NCBI RefSeq assembly: GCF_017815135.1
Contig: NZ_JAGJCF010000006.1
Span: 1 to 64,000, forward strand
Length of the DNA stretch: 64,000 bases
DNA from: Jiella mangrovi
GTDB lineage: Bacteria > Pseudomonadota > Alphaproteobacteria > Rhizobiales > Rhizobiaceae
Direction: 5' to 3'
Shown: positions 46,083 through 54,222 of the stretch, in pieces
Position numbering within the stretch: the stretch's first letter is position 1
Layout of the letters: every line of letters begins with the position of its first letter
The notes under the pieces: model-generated
Seen by the model: the letters and a program-made list of their open reading frames with translations, nothing else
The model's database searches: none
Told to the model about the DNA's origin: nothing
Translations under genes and position numbers: made by a program

Positions 46083-47084
46083 ATGAAAGTCGCACTCTTC
46101 GGCGCCGGCCGCATCGGCAAGGTCCACGCCGCCTCGATCAAGGCCGATCCGCGATCGGAGCTCGTCGCCGTCACCGACCTGATGGCCGAGGCTGCGGAAA
46201 GTCTGGCGAAGGAACACGGCATCGCCGCCCGCTCGCCCGAGGACATCCTCGCAGATCCTGAAATCGACGCGATCCTGATCGCCTCCTCGACCAACACCCA
46301 TGCCGACCTCATCGAAAAGGGCGTCGCCGCGAAGAAGGCGATCTTCTGCGAAAAGCCGATCGACCTGTCGCTGGAGCGCGCCCTGAAGGTGCGCGAGATC
46401 GCGGCCGGGGCCGCAAAGCCGGTGATGCTCGGCTTCAACCGGCGGTTCGATCCGAACTTCGCCGCCATCAAGATGGCGTTCGATGCCGGCGAGATCGGCA
46501 AGGGCGAGATGCTCGCCGTCACCTCCTACGATCCCGCGCCGCCGCCCGTCGCCTATATCAAGGTCTCCGGTGGGCTCTATCGCGACATGATGATCCACGA
46601 TTTCGACATGTGCGCCTTTCTCTTCGGTCTGCCGGAAACCGTCATGGCGCATGGTTCGGCGCTCGTCGATCCGGCGATCGGCGAGGCCGGCGACGTCGAC
46701 ACGGCGGTCGTCGTCCTCACCTATGCCGACGGGCGGCTCGCCACCATCCGCAACTCCCGCCGGGCCGCCTTCGGCTACGACCAGCGGGTGGAACTTCTCG
46801 GCTCGGACGGCATGCTGGAAGCGAGGAACGAGATCGAAAATACGGTGGTGAAATCGACCGCGGCGGGCGTCTCGTCGGCCAAGCCGATGTTCTTCTTCCT
46901 CGAACGCTACATGCGGGCCTATCAGATCGAATGGGCGGCCTTCGTCGATGCGGTCGAGGGCGGCAAGCCCGTTCCGGCCACCGTCGAGGACGGCGTCAAC
47001 GCGCTGGCGCTCGCGGAAGCGGCGAACCGATCGCTGCAAGAGGGCCGCCCCGTCGCACTTTCCGAGGTGATGGCGGGCGCCTGA
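46083..47084 (+). CDS. iolG: myo-inositol 2-dehydrogenase
   Basis: A 333-residue Gfo/Idh/MocA enzyme that oxidises myo-inositol to 2-keto-myo-inositol, the first catabolic step. The start VALFGAGRIGKVHAASI and FCEKPIDLSLERA (catalytic Lys) are followed by MLGFNRRFDPNFAAIK and GGLYRDMMIHDFDMCAF, which match IolG-type proteins closely (Asp and His of DMMIHDFD being the catalytic pair). It is 41 bases downstream of the other dehydrogenase and two bases before the isomerase remnant. Confidence 0.94.
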   Translation: MKVALFGAGRIGKVHAASIKADPRSELVAVTDLMAEAAESLAKEHGIAARSPEDILADPEIDAILIASSTNTHADLIEKGVAAKKAIFCEKPIDLSLERALKVREIAAGAAKPVMLGFNRRFDPNFAAIKMAFDAGEIGKGEMLAVTSYDPAPPPVAYIKVSGGLYRDMMIHDFDMCAFLFGLPETVMAHGSALVDPAIGEAGDVDTAVVVLTYADGRLATIRNSRRAAFGYDQRVELLGSDGMLEARNEIENTVVKSTAAGVSSAKPMFFFLERYMRAYQIEWAAFVDAVEGGKPVPATVEDGVNALALAEAANRSLQEGRPVALSEVMAGA

Positions 47085-47086
47085 CC

Positions 47087-47389
47087 ATGGCCTTCGCCCT
47101 TGCCGCCTGTGCCGAGATGCTCTGGCGGGACCTTCCGATGGAATGGCGGGTCAAGCGCCTGATCGACCTCTGCCGCAGGGCCCTGCCTTGGATCGGCGAG
47201 ATCCAGGTTGCCGACGTTCCGGGCCGCTGCGAGCCGGGGACGGGCGAGATCGCCTATTCAGGCGTCGCCCGGGCGCTCGATGCCATGGGCTATGACGGTC
47301 CCGTCGGCATGGAGGCCTTCGCCAGCGGCGACCCGGAAGACGCGCTGGCGGCATTTCGGGCAGCCTTCGCATCGCCTTGGGCGGGTTGA
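47087..47389 (+). pseudogene. Internally deleted hydroxypyruvate-isomerase-type (TIM-barrel) gene
   Basis: A 100-codon open frame that joins two ends of one protein. Residues 1-25 (MAFALAACAEMLWRDLPMEW…) match the N terminus of the Hyi/xylose-isomerase-like family (about 255-260 residues), while residues 28-98 (WIGEIQVADVPGRCEPGTGE, then GYDGPVGMEAFASGDPE) match its C-terminal quarter. About 150 residues of barrel with most metal ligands are missing in frame. It starts two bases after iolG, where an intact gene would suit a cyclitol pathway. Probably non-functional; whether the short product is made is unknown. Confidence 0.72.
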
Positions 47390-47672
47390 GCGGACAGCTC
47401 GGCCGCGCGGTCTTCCTTGCGGGGCGTCCCCAATTTCCCGAACGGCGCGGGCCTTCGATCGCTTACCGCGAATTAATGCGTCCAAATCCGCGCTCGCGCG
47501 TTCTTCCGCCGAGACCGCATGGTGCCGGCGGGAACAAGATTTCCCGCGACGCGACGCCATGAAGACGGTCCTGTGTCGATCCGCTCCCAAGGAGGGCGGA
47601 TGAATATACGCGTCGGCGCGTCCCCGAGATAGCAACACGACCGCCCGCCGACCGTCGAAGATGGAGATCGAA

Positions 47673-47924
47673 ATGCGCAAGATCACGATTTTCGCCACCG
47701 CCCTGATAACCGCTGGTGCGGCCGCCCTGCCGGCTTCGGCCACGGTGATGTATCACCACCGGACACACCACAACGTCGCCTTGAACAGCGCGGCCCGCGC
47801 GACGGATGGGCAACGCCCGCTTGCAGGCACGGAGCGCCCCGTCAAGCGTGATGCCGTCCCGGCTGAGACACTCGGCTACATGCCAGGACGGGCGCTCGTT
47901 CCCGGTGATGCCTCCGACTTCTGA
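47673..47924 (+). CDS. Small secreted protein of unknown function
   Basis: An 83-residue protein starting MRKITIFATALITAGAAALPASA, a clean signal peptide ending Ala-Ser-Ala. The roughly 60-residue mature part is rich in His and Arg at its start (MYHHRTHH) and then Ala/Pro/Arg-rich, with no cysteine. GGAG lies six bases before the ATG; a second ATG at 47661 is possible. A strong terminator follows 25 bases after the stop, supporting a real transcription unit. The 283 bases upstream (47390-47672) hold no other gene. The family is not recognised. Confidence 0.6.
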   Translation: MRKITIFATALITAGAAALPASATVMYHHRTHHNVALNSAARATDGQRPLAGTERPVKRDAVPAETLGYMPGRALVPGDASDF

Positions 47925-47949
47925 AGACCTTTCAGAGGTCCGAGCATGG

Positions 47950-47977
47950 CCGGCGCCCGCAACGGCGCCGGTTTTTT
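47950..47977 (+). terminator. Rho-independent terminator
   Basis: CCGGCGCC-CGCAAC-GGCGCCGG forms a perfect 8-bp GC stem with a 6-nt loop, directly followed by six T. It ends the small secreted-protein transcript. Confidence 0.93.
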
Positions 47978-48086
47978 CATGTCCTGACGCCGCGATGCCT
48001 CGGCTTTTTGCGGCGCGCATGCGATATGGCCGTTCGACCGTCCGCGCTCGTGGCGCCGGGCATGAACAAGCTTCGAGACAGGACTG

Positions 48087-49055
48087 GTGCAGACCGTGTC
48101 ATCCCACGCAGAAACCGACCGCCGAATTCTGGTGACCGGCGGGGCCGGCTTCCTGGGATCGCATCTGTGCGACCGGCTGCTCGAGGGCGATGGCGAGGTT
48201 CTGTGCCTCGACAACTATTTCACCGGCCGCCGGCGCAACATCGCCCATCTCCTCGGCAATCCGCGCTTCGAGACGATGCGCCACGACGTGACCTTTCCGG
48301 TCTATGTCGAGGTGGACGAGATCTACAATCTCGCCTGTCCGGCCTCGCCGATCCACTATCAGCACGACCCCGTCCAGACCACCAAGACCAGCGTTCACGG
48401 CGCGATCAACATGCTCGGTCTCGCCAAGCGATGCGGCGCCCGCATCCTCCAGGCCTCGACGTCGGAGGTCTATGGCGATCCGGCCGTCCATCCCCAGACC
48501 GAGGACTACTGGGGCAACGTCAATCCGATCGGCCCGCGCTCGTGCTACGACGAATCCAAGCGCTGTGCCGAGACGCTGTTCTTCGACTATCACCGCCAGC
48601 ACCGGGTCGAGGTGAAGGTCGCCCGCATCTTCAACACCTACGGCCCCAGAATGCATCCCGATGACGGGCGGGTCGTCTCCAACTTCATCGTCCAGGCGCT
48701 GCGCGGCGAAGACATCACCATCTATGGCGACGGCAATCACACCCGGTCGTTCTGCTATGTCTCGGACCTGATCGAAGCCATCGTCCGGCTGATGGACACG
48801 CCAGCCGATCTCACCGGGCCGATCAATATCGGCAATCCGGCCGAATGCACCGTCGCCGAGTTGGCCGAAACCATCCTGCGGCTCACCGATTCGCGCTCGT
48901 CGATCGTCTACCGGCCGCTGCCCGCCGACGACCCCCGCCAGCGCCGGCCGGACATCACCAGGGCACGGGAGGCCATCGGCTGGCAGCCGACGGTCGGCCT
49001 CGAAGACGGGCTTATCGAGACCATCCGCTATTTCAGGGCGGTTCTGGCAGCTTGA
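48087..49055 (+). CDS. UDP-glucuronate decarboxylase-like NAD-dependent epimerase (UXS)
   Basis: A 322-residue extended SDR that matches UDP-xylose synthase: [19 protein letters not shown] for [22 protein letters not shown] (the UXS-specific segment), STSEVYGDP with the catalytic Ser/Thr region, and [15 protein letters not shown] with Tyr-x3-Lys. Arg/His-rich [13 protein letters not shown] follows. It converts UDP-glucuronate to UDP-xylose for surface glycans. It uses a GTG start at 48087. No other glycan genes are beside it, so its target is unknown. Confidence 0.9.
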   Translation: MQTVSSHAETDRRILVTGGAGFLGSHLCDRLLEGDGEVLCLDNYFTGRRRNIAHLLGNPRFETMRHDVTFPVYVEVDEIYNLACPASPIHYQHDPVQTTKTSVHGAINMLGLAKRCGARILQASTSEVYGDPAVHPQTEDYWGNVNPIGPRSCYDESKRCAETLFFDYHRQHRVEVKVARIFNTYGPRMHPDDGRVVSNFIVQALRGEDITIYGDGNHTRSFCYVSDLIEAIVRLMDTPADLTGPINIGNPAECTVAELAETILRLTDSRSSIVYRPLPADDPRQRRPDITRAREAIGWQPTVGLEDGLIETIRYFRAVLAA

Positions 49056-49102
49056 CCCGGGCCTTTGCCGGACAAGGTATGAGAGGCGAACGGGCGGGGC
49101 TG

Positions 49103-49597
49103 ATGACGGATCTTCAAGGCAACGGGCAGGACGCGGTCTTGGAAGGCCGTAGGATCAGCGCTGGCGACGCGGAAGCGACGATCGCCTACAAGCTGCGGCT
49201 CGCCCAGATCCTGGCTTTCCGCTCCTTCGAAGAAAGGCTCGCCGATCGTGGCCGCGCGCCGCGCTATCTCGGCCTCCTGGCGATCATCCAGAGCCATCCC
49301 GGCCAGCCGCAGAGCCGGCTCGCCGAAGCCGTGGCGCTGCGCCGGTCGAGCCTCGTCACCATTCTCGACCTCCTCGGCGAAGAAGGGCTGATCGAGCGGC
49401 GGCCGTCGGCCGAGGACAGGCGAACGAATGGCATCTGGCTGACGCAAGCCGGTGAGGCGATGGTGGCGGAGCTCCTGGCCGAAAGCCGTCGTCACGACGC
49501 GATGCTGACGGACGGCCTGTCGCCGGCCGAAATCGAGACCACCCTGAGAGCGCTCGATCGGATGATTGCCAATCTGCGGGACGGCGAGGCCGGATAA
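49103..49597 (+). CDS. MarR-family transcription regulator
   Basis: A 164-residue winged-helix regulator. The recognition helix and wing read RLAEAVALRRSSLVTILDLL then IERRPSAEDRRTNGIWLT, the usual MarR DRR-containing wing, with helices for dimerisation at both ends. An in-frame ATG at 49079 would add eight residues; neither start has a strong ribosome site. It lies 24-48 bases downstream of the UXS gene and is convergent with the NTPase-FGE gene. It could control nearby genes, but no MarR palindrome was identified. Confidence 0.86.
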   Translation: MTDLQGNGQDAVLEGRRISAGDAEATIAYKLRLAQILAFRSFEERLADRGRAPRYLGLLAIIQSHPGQPQSRLAEAVALRRSSLVTILDLLGEEGLIERRPSAEDRRTNGIWLTQAGEAMVAELLAESRRHDAMLTDGLSPAEIETTLRALDRMIANLRDGEAG

Positions 49598-49751
49598 CCG
49601 ACGAAAAATCGCCGCGCTCCGGGCCGCCGGGCCGCATCTTGGCGCGCGGCACGAAAGGTTGCGCAATTCAGGCGTGGAGCGGGGTTCGGCAGAGATATGA
49701 GTGGGTCTGCCGGCGAAGGCCCATGCAGCGCGCCCGGCTCGGGTCGTCGGC

Positions 49752-51581
49752 TCAGCCCTTCGCCACCACGATCCGAAATCCGTTGCCACGCCAGGAACCG
49801 GCGGGTTCGAGCGAGCCGCGATAGACGCCGTTCGCCTTCCAGGCCGGGCTGGAGAAGCAGCCGCCGCGCAGCACCCGGCGGATATTGGCCGGGGCATCGA
49901 GCGCCTCTCGGCCATCCGCCTGCCAGGGGAAGGCGAAGGATGGCGCCGCCATGTCGCGGCCCCAGAGCGTGGTGCACCATTCCCAGACCTGTCCGGCCAT
50001 GTCGAGACAGCCCGACGGCGCGCGGCCTTCCGGGAAAAGGCCCACGGTGCAGATGTCGTTGAAACCGGTTTCCTCGCCATTGGCATGTTCGCCGGCCCAG
50101 TCCTCGCCCCACGGATAAAGACGGCCGGAAGGTCCGCGTGCGGCCGCCTCCCATTCGCGCTCGCAAGGCAGGCGGGCGATTTCGTCCCGTCCGATCCGTC
50201 CTTCGGCGCGCCATCTCTCGGTGACCCAGGCGCAGTAGGCGCGAGCGTCATGCCAGGTGAGATCGGTGGCCGGATGGGAGGCGCGCTCCCGATTTCGGCC
50301 GTTGCCGCTCGCCCATGGCCGGCCGGTCTCAAGGACGAAGCGGAGATAGGCGGCGTTGACAACCGGGTAGACGCCGATCCTGAAATCGCCGACCGGGGCA
50401 TGGTGCGGCGGCGCGGAGTTCTGGTGGATGTCGCCGCCCATCGGGTACGTGCCCGCCGGAATGCCTGCCAGTTCCTCGAGGTCGCGCGGATCGCCGAGAC
50501 GGGCGAGAACCGCGCCTGCACGCCGTCTGAGGCCGGCCGGCGCGCCGCCCGCTGCGACCGCGCCGACCAGCGCTGCCGTCAGCGTTTCGGCCTCAGCGGT
50601 GCCGAGAGTGACGAGCTTGCCGGCGCAAAGCAGGATGGAAAGATCGGCGTCCGCCCGCGCAAGGCCGTGCGCCAGCGCCGCGGCCCGTGGCGCATCGGGC
50701 AGGATCTGGTCGCAGAGAAGGTCGAGCGGGCCGACCCACCGTTTCGGCTGCGCGGTGACGGTTTCAAGCAGCGCCTCGTCGCTCATCGCTTCGAGCGCTG
50801 CGGCATCGCGGAAGGTCTTTGCCCAGTCCGCGCCGGCCGATGCGCGGGCGGCGACCTCGTTGGGCGCCACCGGCCGACCAAGGTCGAGTGCGAGCTGCCA
50901 GAGGCCGGGAAGCAGGAAATCCTCGTCGTCTTGAGCCCCGGAAAATCCGTTCTCGGTCTCGAAGGCGGCGCGTTCCGGACGGGCAAGGCCGAGAAGGCCG
51001 TATTCGGGGATGCTCGCCGGCCGGCGTATGGCTTCGAGTGCGCGGCTTTCGCAAAGAATGAGAAGCCGGAGCGAGGGCCGCTCCCTGATCGCGGCCGCAC
51101 AGCGGGCAAGCAGCGCTGCCGGATCCGCGCGGGTCTCCAAGGCGTCTATGATCAGGAGAAGCTGCGTGTCGCCGCGGGAAAGGGCCTCGGCAAGCGCGGC
51201 ATCGGCGTCGTCGCCACGGCCGCAGAAAACGGCTTCCGGCAGCACTTCGGGCAGGATCTGCGCCTGAAGATCACCCTCGGCGTTGCGATAGGCCGGGCGG
51301 GAGAGATGCCTGCGGGCGGTTTCCTCGCCATTCAGCGCGCCGGACAGCAGCCGGGCGAAGGTGGTCTTGCCGCCGCCGTCGGGGGCATGCAGCAGCAGCG
51401 CCGGAAACATGAACACCATCTCGGCGGCGGTGAAATGCACCGGCCGGCGCGGCTCGGCCTCCTCGCCGCTGAAGGCGCGCAGGCCTTTGGCTTCCTTGTC
51501 CTCATGGGTGAAGCGGGAAAGGAGCGGCAGGATCGCCGTCTCGCCCGGTCTTCCACCGGTCGCCGTCATATCGGATGTCAT
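49752..51581 (-). CDS. P-loop NTPase fused to a formylglycine-generating-enzyme (SUMF1/EgtB-type) domain
   Basis: A 609-residue cytoplasmic fusion. The P-loop LLHAPDGGGKTTFARLL is near residues 63-79 and the Walker B LLLIIDALE at 141-149; helical linker residues follow, ending in RRRAGAVLARLGDPRDLEEL, the kind of bridge seen in other signalling-NTPase/FGE fusions. From about 373 the FGE-sulfatase fold starts (GIPAGTYPMGGD), with TWHDARAYCAWV, RLPCEREWEAAARG, WGEDWAGEHANGEE and RRVLRGGCF-x-GFRIVVAKG. The second active-site Cys of true FGE appears absent, so sulfatase maturation is doubtful. It overlaps the VOC gene by 4 bases and closes the peptide-transporter operon. Function unknown. Confidence 0.82.
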   Translation of the reverse strand: MTSDMTATGGRPGETAILPLLSRFTHEDKEAKGLRAFSGEEAEPRRPVHFTAAEMVFMFPALLLHAPDGGGKTTFARLLSGALNGEETARRHLSRPAYRNAEGDLQAQILPEVLPEAVFCGRGDDADAALAEALSRGDTQLLLIIDALETRADPAALLARCAAAIRERPSLRLLILCESRALEAIRRPASIPEYGLLGLARPERAAFETENGFSGAQDDEDFLLPGLWQLALDLGRPVAPNEVAARASAGADWAKTFRDAAALEAMSDEALLETVTAQPKRWVGPLDLLCDQILPDAPRAAALAHGLARADADLSILLCAGKLVTLGTAEAETLTAALVGAVAAGGAPAGLRRRAGAVLARLGDPRDLEELAGIPAGTYPMGGDIHQNSAPPHHAPVGDFRIGVYPVVNAAYLRFVLETGRPWASGNGRNRERASHPATDLTWHDARAYCAWVTERWRAEGRIGRDEIARLPCEREWEAAARGPSGRLYPWGEDWAGEHANGEETGFNDICTVGLFPEGRAPSGCLDMAGQVWEWCTTLWGRDMAAPSFAFPWQADGREALDAPANIRRVLRGGCFSSPAWKANGVYRGSLEPAGSWRGNGFRIVVAKG

Positions 51582-51973
51582 TTGAACAGCCGGGCAACGT
51601 CGGGATTGTGGAACCGCTGGATCTCGATCGCATAACCCGCCGGGTCCTCGAAGAAGAAATGCTCGCAGTAATTGCCGCGCAATATCTCGGAAAGGCCCGT
51701 CACGCCGGCCTCGGAGAGCTTTTCGTGCCAGCCGGCGACATCCTCGGAAACGACGGTCAGCAGCGCCGCGCTCTTCGGCTGATGCTTCAGATGGCCCTTG
51801 TTGCCGTCGACGATCCCGAAATAGGCGTTGCCGGCAATGCGGTAGATCCGTGCGAGCCCCTGGTCGAGCACGAGTTCGAAGCCGAGCACGTCCTCGTAGA
51901 ACGGAGCGACCGCATGGATGTCCTCGTAATAGTAGAAGGTGATGGCGCATTCTCGCGGCAGGCAGGTGGTCAT
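51578..51973 (-). CDS. VOC (glyoxalase/bleomycin-resistance fold) protein
   Basis: A 131-residue beta-alpha-beta-beta-beta protein of the vicinal-oxygen-chelate family: ITFYYYEDIHAVAPFYEDVLGF at the start and DPAGYAIEIQRF at the end, in which the Glu is the usual metal ligand. The substrate might be a thiol adduct or an intermediate of the surrounding pathway; a lactoylglutathione lyase role is not established. The ATG at 51973 has an AAGGA site; an open frame reaching 52060 is rejected. It sits between the binding-protein-like gene (17 bases upstream) and the NTPase-FGE gene. Confidence 0.85.
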   Translation of the reverse strand: MTTCLPRECAITFYYYEDIHAVAPFYEDVLGFELVLDQGLARIYRIAGNAYFGIVDGNKGHLKHQPKSAALLTVVSEDVAGWHEKLSEAGVTGLSEILRGNYCEHFFFEDPAGYAIEIQRFHNPDVARLFK

Positions 51974-51990
51974 GATGGTCCTTCTTTCAT

Positions 51991-53382
51991 TCACGCGACG
52001 CGCAGATAGCCCTTGGGATCGAGGTTGAAGCCCTCGAGCCCTGCGGTATGCGCCATGCAATCAACGGGATGGAACAGGTACAGCCAGTGTGGATGGGCGC
52101 CGAGATGAGCGAGCAGGCGGGCATAGGCCGCCGCGCGTTCTCCGGCTGCGACCGTGCGCCGGGCCGCTTCGAAGAGCGCATCGGCCTCATGATCCTCGAC
52201 GCCCTGCCACCAGACGGCACGCGAGCGGGACGAGATCTTGTCGTCCACGACACGGAACGTGCTGTGGGGCGAGGAATCGAAGATTGCGAGGTCGCCCGTC
52301 TTCTTCGCACCCAGCTCGCGAGCATAGCCCGGCCGGTCGTCGGCCGTGTCGATGGTGACGGCAAAGCCGACCGCCTCGAGGCTCCTGGCGATGAAGCCGG
52401 CAATCTTTGGCGCGCGCTCGGGCATGTAGAGCGGCGTGCGCACCGTCAGCGTCTTAGGTGCGCGGGAGGTGGCGACGAGTGCTGCGGCCCTTTCGGGGTC
52501 GTAGGGAATATCGGGCAATGCATCGCCCGTGCGGTTTTGGCTCACGCCGTTGTGGCCCATGCCATAGTGGAACGGGCTGACGATGGTCTTGGCTGGCACG
52601 CCGAGCCCGCCCATGACCTCGGAAACAAGCTTCTGGCGATCAAGCGCGAGGTTGGCTGCAAGCCTGAGGGCAGGGTCGGCAAAGGCTCCCTCACGCCCGT
52701 TCATGTAGGCGATCACCGAAAGCGTGGTCGCCTGCTCATGCCAGACATGGCCCGCAAGGGTTCGCCGCGGGTGTTGAAGGCGCTCCAGATGGGTGGCGAC
52801 AGCGATCTCGCCGGACTGAAGGGCCAGAAGCCGTGCTTCGGCCTCGGGCATGGCCACCAGCCGCAGCTTCCGCCCGTCGCCATGGCGGAGGGTCACCGAA
52901 GCACCGCGCTCGAAGGTGACCACCTGCCACGGCCCCGTGCCGATCGTCGCCGTTCCATCGGCCGCGATCTTCGGCAGGTAGAACTCCGACAGAATGTCCG
53001 GCAGATCGGGAAAAGCGGCTGGCGTTACGATCGAAAGCACGCTGCCGTCGGCGGTGATTTCGGCACCTTCGAGATAGCGGGCATAGGACCACGGCATGCC
53101 GAACATGTCGCGGGCATCGCAGATCGCGGCGATGAAGCGTCTGGCGTCCTCGGCCACTACCCGCGTGCCGTCATGATAGGCGGCGCCGTCGCGAAGCGTC
53201 AGCGTCCAGCGGCAGCCATCGTCGGAAAGATGCCAGCGGTCGAACAGGCCCGGCCGGGCCGCGCCGCTTTCCCATCGCAGCATCGGCTCCAGCACAAGGT
53301 TCTTCAGCGTCAGGATGCTGGCATCGTCGGTGACCCGGTCGGGCGGCAGGAAATCGACCTTTTCGAGCGCGATCGTGATCAT
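51991..53382 (-). CDS. SBP_bac_5-type protein without a signal peptide
   Basis: A 463-residue family-5 peptide/nickel-binding-protein homologue. It has LVLEPMLRW, the LSDDGCRWTLTLRDGAAYHDGTRV motif, IGTGPWQVVTFERG and LNLDPKGYL-like FNLDPKGYLRVA. It starts MITIALEKVDFLPPDRVTDD, with no hydrophobic or Tat-type leader, and overlaps the permease gene by 4 bases, so no upstream start could add one without entering that gene. It is also shorter than the secreted binding protein of the operon (532). It may be a cytosolic sensor like the SgrR C-terminal domain, or bind imported product; both are guesses. Confidence 0.8.
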   Translation of the reverse strand: MITIALEKVDFLPPDRVTDDASILTLKNLVLEPMLRWESGAARPGLFDRWHLSDDGCRWTLTLRDGAAYHDGTRVVAEDARRFIAAICDARDMFGMPWSYARYLEGAEITADGSVLSIVTPAAFPDLPDILSEFYLPKIAADGTATIGTGPWQVVTFERGASVTLRHGDGRKLRLVAMPEAEARLLALQSGEIAVATHLERLQHPRRTLAGHVWHEQATTLSVIAYMNGREGAFADPALRLAANLALDRQKLVSEVMGGLGVPAKTIVSPFHYGMGHNGVSQNRTGDALPDIPYDPERAAALVATSRAPKTLTVRTPLYMPERAPKIAGFIARSLEAVGFAVTIDTADDRPGYARELGAKKTGDLAIFDSSPHSTFRVVDDKISSRSRAVWWQGVEDHEADALFEAARRTVAAGERAAAYARLLAHLGAHPHWLYLFHPVDCMAHTAGLEGFNLDPKGYLRVA

Positions 53383-54212
53383 GCGGCACTCCTGCGACGC
53401 GGATTGAACCAGTCGGCGAGCGAATCCCCGATCAGGTTGAAGGAGAGCACGGTGATCAGGATGGCAAAGCCGGGTCCGAGCGCCGTCCACGGGCTCGAGC
53501 GCACGAAGCTGAGATTCGCGGAGACATCCGCGCCCCATTCCGGCATTGGCGGCTGGGCGCCGAGGCCGAGAAAGCCGAGCGCCGAGGTCTGCAGGATGGC
53601 GCTGCCGAAGGCGAGGGAGGCCTGCACGAGCAGCGGCCCAATGGCGTTGACGAGAATGTAGCGCGTGAGAATACGCCCTCGCGGCAGGCCCAGCGCATGG
53701 GCCGCCTCGACATAGAGCCTGGAGGACACGCCGAGCGCCTGGGCGCGGGCGACGCGGGCAAACTGCGGGGCGAGCGTGATCGCGACCGCGATCATGGCAT
53801 TCTGCAGGCTCGGCCCGAAGGCGGCGGCAAGCGCGATGGCCAGCACGAGTGCGGGAAACGACAGGATCGCATCGACGACGCGCATGATCACGGTGTCGAC
53901 GATGCCGCCGGCAAAACCGGCGACGAGGCCGAAGAACACCCCGACCACGAAGGCGAAGGCGACCACGAGCACGCCGATCGCCAGCGTATAGCGGCCGCCC
54001 TCCAGGACGCGGGAAAGCATGTCGCGGCCGAAATTGTCGGTCCCGAGCCAATGGCTGAACGATGGCGGTTGCAGTTTGGCGGCCATGTCGATGGCGAGCG
54101 GCGAAGGCAGGAGGAAGGGGCCGATGAGGACGGCGAGGAGCAGGATGGCGAGCACGATCGTGCCGGCGAGGGCGAGCGTATTGTTCGCAAGAAAACGTTT
54201 CAGGTCGCGCAT
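53379..54212 (-). CDS. Peptide/opine-type ABC transporter permease (DppC-like)
   Basis: A 277-residue inner-membrane permease with about six helices and the DppC-family features LAIDMAAKLQPPSFSHWLGTDNFGRDM near the N terminus and the EAA loop EAAHALGLPRGRILTRYIL. It is downstream of the DppB-like permease (10 bases) and coupled to the leaderless binding-protein-like gene by a 4-base overlap. It forms the second half of the translocation pore. Confidence 0.92.
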   Translation of the reverse strand: MRDLKRFLANNTLALAGTIVLAILLLAVLIGPFLLPSPLAIDMAAKLQPPSFSHWLGTDNFGRDMLSRVLEGGRYTLAIGVLVVAFAFVVGVFFGLVAGFAGGIVDTVIMRVVDAILSFPALVLAIALAAAFGPSLQNAMIAVAITLAPQFARVARAQALGVSSRLYVEAAHALGLPRGRILTRYILVNAIGPLLVQASLAFGSAILQTSALGFLGLGAQPPMPEWGADVSANLSFVRSSPWTALGPGFAILITVLSFNLIGDSLADWFNPRRRSAA

Positions 54213-54222
54213 GACTGTCTCC

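Noticed and set aside
48011-48087. Alternative ATG starts before the UDP-glucuronate decarboxylase-like gene
   Set aside because: ATGs near 48063 are not in the frame that encodes the Rossmann motif; the in-frame GTG at 48087 is the likely start.
49752-51581. Calling the NTPase-FGE fusion an anti-phage defence gene
   Set aside because: Some defence NTPases carry FGE-like domains, but there are no nuclease or other defence partners here, and the gene is coupled to a transporter operon.
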